NCBI GenBank assembly: GCA_947453585.1
Contig: CANGHQ010000057.1
Span: 1-8,446, forward strand
Length of the DNA: 8,446 nucleotides
Source: Burkholderiales bacterium
GTDB taxonomy: Bacteria; Pseudomonadota; Gammaproteobacteria; Burkholderiales; Burkholderiaceae_C
Reading direction: 5' to 3'
Positions 1 through 5,169 of the stretch are shown in pieces. The translations under genes and the position numbers were made by a program. Position 1 is the first letter of the stretch; each line of letters opens with the position of its first letter. The notes beneath the pieces are model-generated. The model was given only the letters and a program-made list of their open reading frames with translations. It ran no database searches and was not told the origin of the DNA.

Positions 1-242
1 CAGGCCGATTGCTGCGCCCATTCGGCCGGGGTATAGGTTTTCATTGACAAGGCGTGCACCTCGTCGGTCTGCATGCGCGCGCCCAGGGTGGCGTACACCA
101 TCTGGTGGCGCCCAATCAGGCGCTTGCCCTCAAAGGCGCCCGACACGATGGTGGCGTACCAGTGGCGGCCGTCGCCCTCGAGCGCACAGTGGTCGCAGGG
201 CAGGCCTGCGGTAATCAGGGCTTGGAGTTGGTCGGCAGTCAT
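1..242 (-). CDS. ibaG: BolA-family protein IbaG (3' end at or just beyond window edge)
   Basis: Read on the minus strand from the ATG at 242-240, the frame stays open for 80 codons and ends at the window edge with the first two bases (TG) of the next codon, which may be the TGA stop. The product starts MTADQLQALI and contains the BolA signature, with RHQMVYATLG at residues 45-54 and VHALSMKTYTPAEW at 62-75. His63 is the conserved BolA histidine. The ending closely resembles E. coli IbaG (IHAVSIKAYTPAEW), and the length fits a family of about 80-85 residues. BolA/IbaG proteins are small cytosolic partners of monothiol glutaredoxins in iron-sulfur handling, and IbaG is linked to acid stress. 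The start lies 20 bp after the permease stop, with a weak GGAT upstream, so it is probably co-transcribed with it. A Cys16-x-x-Cys19 motif near the N terminus is unusual. In other proteobacteria murA usually follows, but it would be outside this window. Confidence 0.9.
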   Translation of the reverse strand, partial: MTADQLQALITAGLPCDHCALEGDGRHWYATIVSGAFEGKRLIGRHQMVYATLGARMQTDEVHALSMKTYTPAEWAQQSA

Positions 243-262
243 GGGTGCAATCCGTAAAAAAG

Positions 263-1018
263 TTAGCTGCGGATCTTGTAGCCGCTGCGCAGCAGTTGCA
301 GCGCAATGCCGGCCACCAGCAGCAGCGCCACGCCCACCACGCTCAAACTGAGCCAGGGCGAGACATCGCTCACGCCAAAAAAGCCATAGCGAAAGCCGTC
401 AATCATGTAGAAAAACGGGTTGAAGTGGCTCACGCCCTGCCAAAAGGCCGGCAGCGAATGGATGGAATAAAACACGCCGCTCAAAAACGTCATGGGCATG
501 ACCACAAAGTTCTGAAAGGCCGCGAGCTGGTCAAATTTTTCGGCCCACAGACCGGCAATCAAGCCCAGCGTGCCCATGAGCGCAGCGCCCATCACGGCAA
601 ACGCCACGATAAACAGCGGCTGGGCAAAACTGATGTGCGTAAACAGCGCCGATATCGCAAACACACCCGCCCCCACCACCAGCCCGCGCACGACCGCCGC
701 GCCCACATAAGCCACGAACCAGTGCCAATACGACAGCGGCGTGAGCATGATGAAGACCAGGTTGCCCATCACCTTGCTCATGATGAGCGAGGAAGAACTG
801 TTGGCAAAGCTGTTTTGCAGCAAGCTCATCATGGCCAGGCCGGGCACCAAAAACGCGGTGTAACTCACCTGGTCGTAGACCTTGACATGGTCTTCCAGCG
901 CGTGGCCAAAGATCAGCAAGTACAGCATGGCGGTGAGCACGGGGCCCGCGATGGTCTGAAACGCGACTTTCCAAAAGCGCAGCACTTCTTTGTAGAGCAG
1001 GGTTTGCCAGCCGTTCAT
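263..1018 (-). CDS. ABC-2 type transporter permease, YadH-like
   Basis: A 251-residue integral membrane protein that is probably the permease partner of the ATPase encoded just upstream. Hydrophobic stretches at about residues 20-41, 54-72, 101-126, 134-157, 168-185 and 222-243 fit the six-helix ABC-2 fold. The segment FLSGVFYSIHSLP (178-190) followed by FNPFFYMIDGFRYGFFG (199-215) is typical of the ABC-2 permease C-terminal half and of the YadH/NodJ group. The family exports drugs, polysaccharides or lipids. The substrate cannot be read from the sequence and is not established for YadGH as far as I know. The start ATG at 1018-1016 is preceded by GGGGGC, which lies at the end of an intergenic repeat. 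Unlike most genes here, it is separated from its upstream partner by about 80 bp. The stop is TAA. Its place between mlaB and ibaG suggests envelope transport, but that is inference. Confidence 0.88.
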   Translation of the reverse strand: MNGWQTLLYKEVLRFWKVAFQTIAGPVLTAMLYLLIFGHALEDHVKVYDQVSYTAFLVPGLAMMSLLQNSFANSSSSLIMSKVMGNLVFIMLTPLSYWHWFVAYVGAAVVRGLVVGAGVFAISALFTHISFAQPLFIVAFAVMGAALMGTLGLIAGLWAEKFDQLAAFQNFVVMPMTFLSGVFYSIHSLPAFWQGVSHFNPFFYMIDGFRYGFFGVSDVSPWLSLSVVGVALLLVAGIALQLLRSGYKIRS

Positions 1019-1020
1019 AA

Positions 1021-1100
1021 AGCCCCCACGCTTCGCGCTGCGCGTCGTGCGCTGCCCCCCGAGGGGGCCTTCGCGCCTTGGGACGGCCCGGCGGCGCTCA
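1021..1100 (-). repeat. GC-rich interspersed repeat between ATPase and permease genes
   Basis: Almost the whole gap between the two ABC genes is one GC-rich block. On the minus strand it opens ATGAGCGCCGCCGGGCCG and continues through a perfect GCCCCC-TCG-GGGGGC hairpin (1054-1068) and a GCGC-rich section to GTGGGGGC. I recognise this arrangement from memory as a short interspersed element common in Comamonadaceae intergenic regions; in the frame used here it would read SAAGPSQGAKAPSGG. The ATPase stop TGA (1100-1098) lies inside its first bases, and its last bases form the only Shine-Dalgarno-like G-run before the permease start. The boundaries are approximate, because only one copy is present in this window. 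Confidence 0.6.
1054..1068. repeat. Perfect 6-bp G/C hairpin within the intergenic repeat
   Basis: GCCCCC at 1054-1059 pairs with GGGGGC at 1063-1068 across a CGA loop. In the transcript this is a very stable short stem between the ATPase and permease cistrons. No U-run follows it in the direction of transcription, so it does not look like an intrinsic terminator. It could pause polymerase, protect an mRNA end or simply be the conserved core of the repeat. Confidence 0.6.
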
Positions 1101-2045
1101 TGCTGCTAATCCCGCAGGGGCTGCAACACCCGAATGCTTTTGCATCACATCCAAAAACACGTCTTCCAGATCGGCCTTGCGGATTTCCACGTCCTGGGCC
1201 ACCAGGCCGGACTCGCGCACGGCGGCCAAAAAGTGTTCGATTTCCAGCGCGTCGTGCGCCGGAAACTGCACGATGCGCCCCGTCACGCGGGCCTGCGCGG
1301 CCAGCGCGGGCGGCAAGTCGCCATCCACCTTGAAGCGCAGCACATTGCTCGACGCCGCCTTGAGCAGCGTGCTGGTATGGTCCAGCGCCACGATGCGGCC
1401 GGACTTGAGCATGGCGATGCGTCCGCACAAGGCCTCGGCCTCTTCCAGATAGTGCGTGGTCAGCAGCACGGTGTGGCCTTGTTTGTTGAGTTTGGCGATG
1501 AACTGCCACAGCGTCTGGCGCAGTTCCACGTCCACGCCGGCCGTGGGCTCGTCCAGCACGATCACCGGCGGCTTGTGCACCAGGGCCTGCGCCACCAGCA
1601 CCCGGCGCTTCATGCCGCCCGAGAGCTGGCGCATATTGGCGTCGGCCTTGTCGGCCAGGCCCAGGCTTTCCAGCAGCTCGTCAATCCAGGCGTCGTTGTT
1701 CTTCACGCCGAAATAGCCCGACTGGATGCGCAAAGCCTCGCGCACATTGAAAAAGGGGTCAAACACGAGTTCTTGCGGCACCACGCCCAGGCGGCGCCGG
1801 GCGGCGGCATAGTCTTTTTGCACATCGTGGCCCAAGACGCTGGCCGAACCGCTGCTGGGCCGGGTCAGGCCCGCGAGCATGCTGATCATGGTGGTCTTGC
1901 CCGCGCCATTGGGGCCGAGCAGGCCAAAAAACTCGCCTTCCTCAATGCCAAGGCTTACATTGTCAACCGCTAAAAAGGTGGCGCCTGGGGGTCCTTTGGG
2001 GGACGAATAGGCCTTGGAGATGGATTGGAAAGAAATAGCAAGCAT
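1098..2045 (-). CDS. ABC transporter ATP-binding protein, YadG-like
   Basis: A 315-residue ABC ATPase. Walker A is GPNGAGKT at residues 44-51, the Q-loop is PQE near 90-92, the signature LSGGM at 141-145 is followed by KRRV, Walker B is VIVLDEP at 161-167, the D-loop region is AGVD at 169-172, and the switch histidine is His198 in TTHYLEEAEAL. All catalytic motifs are intact. The long C-terminal part after about residue 215 and the overall length fit the YadG/CcmA-like ATPases that pair with ABC-2 permeases. It energises export through the adjacent permease; the substrate is unknown. The ATG at 2045-2043 starts at the usual family position (MLAISFQSISKAY). No good Shine-Dalgarno lies before it, but a TAAAAT box ends 11 bases upstream. 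It is distinct from MlaF, which has the MlaF-type C terminus. The last codons run into an interspersed repeat that supplies the stop. Confidence 0.92.
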   Translation of the reverse strand: MLAISFQSISKAYSSPKGPPGATFLAVDNVSLGIEEGEFFGLLGPNGAGKTTMISMLAGLTRPSSGSASVLGHDVQKDYAAARRRLGVVPQELVFDPFFNVREALRIQSGYFGVKNNDAWIDELLESLGLADKADANMRQLSGGMKRRVLVAQALVHKPPVIVLDEPTAGVDVELRQTLWQFIAKLNKQGHTVLLTTHYLEEAEALCGRIAMLKSGRIVALDHTSTLLKAASSNVLRFKVDGDLPPALAAQARVTGRIVQFPAHDALEIEHFLAAVRESGLVAQDVEIRKADLEDVFLDVMQKHSGVAAPAGLAA

Positions 2046-2056
2046 GGGAACGCGCG

Positions 2057-2062
2057 ATTTTA
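2057..2062 (-). promoter_or_regulatory. Candidate -10 box for the ATPase-permease-ibaG genes
   Basis: On the minus strand TAAAAT, one mismatch from TATAAT, lies in the 60-bp gap after mlaB and ends 11 bases before the ATPase ATG. Transcription starting about 7 bases downstream would leave a leader of only a few bases. No convincing -35 hexamer is seen at 16-18 bp, so this is a tentative call. It would let the downstream genes be expressed partly independently of mla. Confidence 0.35.
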
Positions 2063-2105
2063 CGCGCCGCCGCTTACCCGGCGAAAAGCCAGGGCAGCAG
2101 CCGAA

Positions 2106-2420
2106 TCAGGCGGCAGTTGGAGAGTCGCCAGCCTCGGGCGCGGCACCCGCGCCCGCACCCGCGCCCAGCAATGTCTGCACGCCATACAGCGTAGCCAGCG
2201 CCAGCAGTTGGGCGGGCAAACCCTGCACCGCAAGCGCCTTGCCCGCACGGGCACCGATGCGCTGCAGTTCCAGCAAAACCGCCAGCGCAGACGAGTCAAA
2301 ACTGGTCAATGCGGTGGCGTCAAGCACCGCAGCGCCCGGCTCGGCGGCCAAAGCCCGGCCCAAATCCAGCAGACAGGCCGAGGCCTGGGCGTGCGTCAGG
2401 GTGGCGGGCAAGTACAGCAT
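2106..2420 (-). CDS. mlaB: MlaB, STAS-domain subunit of the Mla lipid ABC transporter
   Basis: A small cytosolic STAS-domain protein of 104 residues that binds MlaF and is needed for assembly and activity of the MlaFEDB complex. The STAS core is visible as AAVLDATALTSFDSSALAVLLELQ starting at residue 30 (broken here for reading: VLDATAL then SFDSSALAVLL). Ser43, following Asp42, sits where E. coli MlaB has its conserved threonine. E. coli MlaB is of similar size. I chose the ATG at 2420-2418: it falls one base after the mlaC stop (TGA-C-ATG), which suggests translational coupling. A longer frame to 2468 would overlap mlaC and add a non-STAS leader. The C terminus is a low-complexity Gly-Ala tail (GAGAGAGAAPEAG) made by a 12-bp tandem duplication. 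Identification rests on the fold motif plus the position after mlaC. Confidence 0.87.
   Translation of the reverse strand: MLYLPATLTHAQASACLLDLGRALAAEPGAAVLDATALTSFDSSALAVLLELQRIGARAGKALAVQGLPAQLLALATLYGVQTLLGAGAGAGAAPEAGDSPTAA
2143..2166. repeat. Exact 12-bp tandem duplication inside mlaB
   Basis: The unit GCACCCGCGCCC occurs twice in a row (2143-2154 and 2155-2166) near the 3' end of mlaB. Read on the minus strand it encodes alternating Gly-Ala residues in the tail after the STAS core. As 12 bp is a multiple of three, gain or loss of a unit changes the tail length by four residues without a frameshift. Confidence 0.85.
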
Positions 2421-2421
2421 G

Positions 2422-3051
2422 TCAGACTTTCTTGCCGTTGGATTTGTTGCGCGCGGCCAGCGAGTCAATCAGGCCGTCAATGCCCTTGGCATTGATTTCT
2501 TGCGAAAACTGGCTTTTGTAGGTTTCCACCAGCCACACGCCCAGCACATTGAGGTTGTAAATGCGCCAGCCCGCGCCCTGTCCGGGCGTTTTTTCCAGAC
2601 GGTAATCGAGCTGAATCGGGTCGCCGCTGCCGCGCACTTCGCTGCGCACCACCAGCTCTTTGTCCTCGGGCGAAGCGCGCAAGGGCTTCATCACCACGGT
2701 CTGGTCGCTCACCTGCGAGAGCGCGCCCGCGTAAGTGCGCACCAGCAGAATCTTGAACTCGTCTTGCAGCCGCTTTTGCTGCTCGGGCGTGGCCTGGCGC
2801 CAGCCAGGGCCCACGGCAGAGGCCGTCATGCGCTGAAAATCAACGTGCGGCATGATGCGCGTGTCCACTAGGGTGACGATGCGGCCAATGTCACCGTTGC
2901 GCATGGCCTTGTCGGCCTTGATGGTGTCGAGCACGTCCACCGAGATGCGCTTGACAAAGGCGTCCGGCGCCTCGTCTTCGGCCCAGGCGCTGCCCAGCGA
3001 CGCGGCCAAAGCCAGCGCGGCAAACAGACGGATAAATAACTGACGGTTCAT
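2422..3051 (-). CDS. mlaC: MlaC, periplasmic phospholipid carrier (Ttg2D family)
   Basis: A 209-residue secreted protein that carries phospholipid across the periplasm between the outer-membrane MlaA complex and the inner-membrane MlaFEDB complex. The start at 3051-3049 gives MNRQLFIRLFAALALAASLG, a classic Sec signal peptide with cleavage expected after AWA (residue 24), leaving EDEAPD at the mature N terminus. The frame is open further upstream to a TTG at 3141, but that start would place the signal peptide after 30 hydrophilic residues, and a good TAGGGAA ribosome site precedes the chosen ATG. Family features include the FKILLVRTYAGAL segment and, near the C terminus, WRIYNLNVLGVWLVETYKSQF. 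Length agrees with E. coli MlaC (about 211 residues). The stop is followed after one base by the mlaB start. No lipobox is present, consistent with a soluble carrier. Confidence 0.93.
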   Translation of the reverse strand: MNRQLFIRLFAALALAASLGSAWAEDEAPDAFVKRISVDVLDTIKADKAMRNGDIGRIVTLVDTRIMPHVDFQRMTASAVGPGWRQATPEQQKRLQDEFKILLVRTYAGALSQVSDQTVVMKPLRASPEDKELVVRSEVRGSGDPIQLDYRLEKTPGQGAGWRIYNLNVLGVWLVETYKSQFSQEINAKGIDGLIDSLAARNKSNGKKV

Positions 3052-3107
3052 GTGGTTCCCTAATATTTCAGGCCGGTGAGCCTCTTCATGCAACGCGCAA
3101 GCGCCCT

Positions 3108-3122
3108 GCCTGACTGACAGGC
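3108..3122. repeat. Hairpin in the mlaA-mlaC gap
   Basis: GCCTG (3108-3112) pairs perfectly with CAGGC (3118-3122) across ACTGA. It sits in the 98-bp gap between mlaA and mlaC, the longest gap within the six mla genes. No U-run follows on the minus strand (the next bases are AGGGCGC), so a Rho-independent terminator is unlikely. It may be an mRNA stability or attenuation element; the function is unknown. Confidence 0.5.
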
Positions 3123-3149
3123 CCCGGTAATTTTTATGCAAAGTGAATT

Positions 3150-3872
3150 TTATTGCGCGTCTTCCGGGCTTTCGGGCACTTCGCCGTCGTACTGGCGGTA
3201 GCGCTGGCGCTGGAAATACGAGTCGCGGGTGAAGGAATACGCGTCCAGCGCAGCGGCGTCAATCACGTCACCGGCCTTAAGGTAGCTCTCCCGCACGTCG
3301 ATGGCATTGAGCACGGTCAAGCCGTCACGGGTTCGCTGATCGGCCACGTGGCTGACCAGATTGCCCTGGTAGTCCAGCGGCAAAGCCACGACTTCGCGCA
3401 AGGTATAGGGCCCCAGAATGGGCAAAACCACATAGGGGCCAGGGCTGACGCCCCAACGTCCCAAGGTCAGGCCAAAGTCCGCCGGGTGTTTTTCGATGTC
3501 CATTTCGCTGGCCACGTCGAGCAGGCCCAAAAGGCCAATCGTGCTGTTGATCATGACGCGCCCCACGCTGTCGCTGGTGGCCTGGCCTTTGAGGGTGGCG
3601 GCGTTGTTTACGAGCGACCAGACATCACCCAAATTACCGAAAAAGTTACCCACACTCTTGCGCACCCAGTGGGGCGTTACCTTGCCGTACACCGTGGCAA
3701 CCGGCTTGATCAGCGCCCGGTCCAGCGCGTCGTTGACGGTGAGCATGACACGGTTAAAGGGCTCAAAGGGGTCGCGCGGGTCAGGGCGGTTGGGCTGCGC
3801 ATGCGCGGGCAACAAGCAGGCGAGCAGCAGCGCCATGGCGCTGACCCGCTTTGCCCAAATTACCGTACGCAT
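3150..3872 (-). CDS. mlaA: MlaA (VacJ), outer-membrane lipid-asymmetry protein
   Basis: A 240-residue MlaA/VacJ-family protein. The family forms a doughnut-shaped channel in the inner leaflet of the outer membrane that removes mislocalised phospholipids from the outer leaflet and passes them to MlaC. Residues 1-25 form a signal peptide, with basic residues at 2, 8 and 9 and a hydrophobic core at 10-21. Cys19 in LLLAC could be the lipidation site, while AHA before Gln26 could be a signal peptidase I site. The family hallmark DPFEPFNRVM is at 34-43, followed by NDALDRALIKPVA. The segments GNFFGNL, INSTIGLLGLLDVA and DFGLTLGRWGVSPGPYVVLP then follow, all typical of VacJ. The start is 13 bp after the mlaD stop. 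E. coli mlaA is unlinked to the other mla genes, whereas here it is inside the operon, as I recall for other Burkholderiales. The stop is TAA. Confidence 0.94.
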   Translation of the reverse strand: MRTVIWAKRVSAMALLLACLLPAHAQPNRPDPRDPFEPFNRVMLTVNDALDRALIKPVATVYGKVTPHWVRKSVGNFFGNLGDVWSLVNNAATLKGQATSDSVGRVMINSTIGLLGLLDVASEMDIEKHPADFGLTLGRWGVSPGPYVVLPILGPYTLREVVALPLDYQGNLVSHVADQRTRDGLTVLNAIDVRESYLKAGDVIDAAALDAYSFTRDSYFQRQRYRQYDGEVPESPEDAQ

Positions 3873-3885
3873 GTCCGATGTGCCC

Positions 3886-4365
3886 CTAGTCCGCCTGCTT
3901 GGTGCCTGCGCCGTCAGCCGCCTTGCTGTACAAGAACTGGCTGATCAGGCTCTCAAGCACTACGGCCGACTGCGTGCTGGAAATGGTGTCACCTGCGGCC
4001 AGCAGTGTGTCCGCGGCGCCGGCCTCAATCCCCAGGTACTGCTCGCCCAGCAAACCGCTGGTGAGAATTTTGAGCGAGCTGTCTTTGGGAAAGCTGTAAC
4101 GGCTTTCCATGGCCAGCACCACACGGGCCTGGAAGGATTTGTCGTCAAACACGATCTTGTCCACCCGGCCCACCACCACGCCTGCGCTGCGCACGGCGGC
4201 TTTGGGCTTGAGGCCGCCCACGTTGTCAAACTTGGCAGTCACCGTGTAGGTTTTCTGGAAGTTCAGGCTCAGCAAATTGGCCGACTGCAAAGCCAGAAAC
4301 AGGATGGCCACCGCCCCGATGAGCACAAACAGCCCAACCCACACATCATTCTTAGAGCGCTGCAT
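3886..4365 (-). CDS. mlaD: MlaD, MCE-domain lipid-binding subunit
   Basis: A 159-residue single-pass inner-membrane protein. MlaD forms a hexameric MCE ring on the periplasmic side of MlaE and passes lipid to or from MlaC. Residues 8-26 (VWVGLFVLIGAVAILFLAL) are the membrane anchor. The MCE domain spans about 38-115 and includes FDNVGGLKPKAAV at 45-57, VRSAGVVVGRV at 57-67 and LTSGLLGEQYLGIEAG at 100-115, whose end is the hydrophobic pore-loop segment. The tail AVVLESLISQFLYSKA matches the C-terminal helix seen in E. coli MlaD. The start ATG has AAAGG upstream in the 21-bp gap after mlaE. The short length identifies single-domain MlaD rather than the multi-MCE proteins PqiB or LetB. The stop is TAG. 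Confidence 0.95.
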   Translation of the reverse strand: MQRSKNDVWVGLFVLIGAVAILFLALQSANLLSLNFQKTYTVTAKFDNVGGLKPKAAVRSAGVVVGRVDKIVFDDKSFQARVVLAMESRYSFPKDSSLKILTSGLLGEQYLGIEAGAADTLLAAGDTISSTQSAVVLESLISQFLYSKAADGAGTKQAD

Positions 4366-4386
4366 GCAACACCTTTCTAGTCACCG

Positions 4387-5169
4387 TTAAATCGTAAACA
4401 TCATGGCGGTCAGGATGAAATCCAGCGCCAAAACTGCCAAAGAAGCCACCACCACCGTGCGCGTGGTGGCGCTGGCCACCCCTTCGGGTGTGGGTTGGGC
4501 CTCAAAACCTTGGAGCAAGGCAACAAAAGTCACCGTAAACCCAAACACCACGCTCTTGATGATGCCGTTGCCCACATCGCGCCACACGTCCACGCCGCCC
4601 TGGATCTGGCTCCAGAACGAGCCTGAATCGACGCCAATCATCAGCACACCCACCACCCAGCCGCCAATAATGCCCATGGCGCTAAATACCGCAGCCAAGA
4701 GCGGCATGGTGATCACACCAGCCCAAAACCGGGGCGCCAGCACGCGCAGCACCGGGTCTACCGCCATCATTTCCATCACGCTGATTTGTTCTCCGGCCTT
4801 CATCAGGCCGATCTCGGCTGTAAGCGAGGTGCCCGCGCGCCCGGCAAACAGCAAGGCGGTCACCACCGGCCCGAGCTCGCGCACCAGGCTCAGGGTCACC
4901 AACAGCCCCAGCGCCTCGGACGAGCCGTAGCGCTGCAAGGTGTAGTAACCCTGCAAACCAAAAACAAAACCGACAAACAGGCCCGAGACTGCAATGATGA
5001 CCAGGGAATAGTTGCCCAGGAAGTGGATCTGGTCACGGATCAGCGCAAAACGGCGCAGGCTGCCCGGCAGCGTGGTCAGCAAGCGGAAAAACAGGCGGGC
5101 GCCGTGGCCTATTTCGGCCATTTGGCGGCGTGCGGCAAAGCCGACGTCTCTTGGGTTGATCCAGCTCAT
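4387..5169 (-). CDS. mlaE: MlaE, permease of the Mla phospholipid ABC transporter
   Basis: A 260-residue MlaE/YrbE-family permease that forms the membrane dimer of the MlaFEDB transporter. The family core is clear: VRELGPVVTALLFAGRAG (96-113) then TSLTAEIGLMKAGEQI (114-129), including Glu98, and the late motif GFEAQPTPEGV (221-231). The N terminus holds an amphipathic stretch (about 20-50) that in the family lies along the membrane. Hydrophobic segments follow at about 54-75, 86-110, 149-180, 202-222 and 238-258. Length agrees with E. coli MlaE at about 260 residues. The start ATG overlaps the mlaF stop by four bases (ATGA), so the two are translationally coupled. The stop is TAA, 21 bp before mlaD. 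No missing element is seen. Confidence 0.95.
   Translation of the reverse strand: MSWINPRDVGFAARRQMAEIGHGARLFFRLLTTLPGSLRRFALIRDQIHFLGNYSLVIIAVSGLFVGFVFGLQGYYTLQRYGSSEALGLLVTLSLVRELGPVVTALLFAGRAGTSLTAEIGLMKAGEQISVMEMMAVDPVLRVLAPRFWAGVITMPLLAAVFSAMGIIGGWVVGVLMIGVDSGSFWSQIQGGVDVWRDVGNGIIKSVVFGFTVTFVALLQGFEAQPTPEGVASATTRTVVVASLAVLALDFILTAMMFTI

Noticed and set aside
243..262. T-run (CTTTTTTA on the minus strand) between the permease and ibaG as a terminator.
   Set aside because: No stable stem precedes the T-run, and ibaG follows at once, so termination here is not supported.
245..1333. A 362-codon open frame on the plus strand opposite the ABC permease and the ATPase 3' end.
   Set aside because: It is antisense to well-supported genes and spans two of them. 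The product is rich in His, Arg and Gln with no recognisable domain, which is the usual artefact of GC-rich codon bias.
1134..1973. A 279-codon plus-strand open frame opposite the ATPase gene.
   Set aside because: It lies wholly antisense to a gene with every ABC motif intact and has a His/Gln/Ala-rich composition without family features.
2421..2468. Extended mlaB start at 2468.
   Set aside because: The extra 16 residues overlap mlaC and do not fit a STAS domain, whereas the ATG at 2420 follows the mlaC stop by one base.
3052..3141. Extended mlaC start at TTG 3141, adding 30 residues.
   Set aside because: It would bury the signal peptide behind a hydrophilic leader, whereas the ATG at 3051 has a Shine-Dalgarno and gives a normal secreted MlaC.
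3153..3944. A 263-codon plus-strand open frame opposite mlaA and the end of mlaD.
   Set aside because: It crosses two confirmed genes on the other strand and shows no domain, signal peptide or ribosome site.
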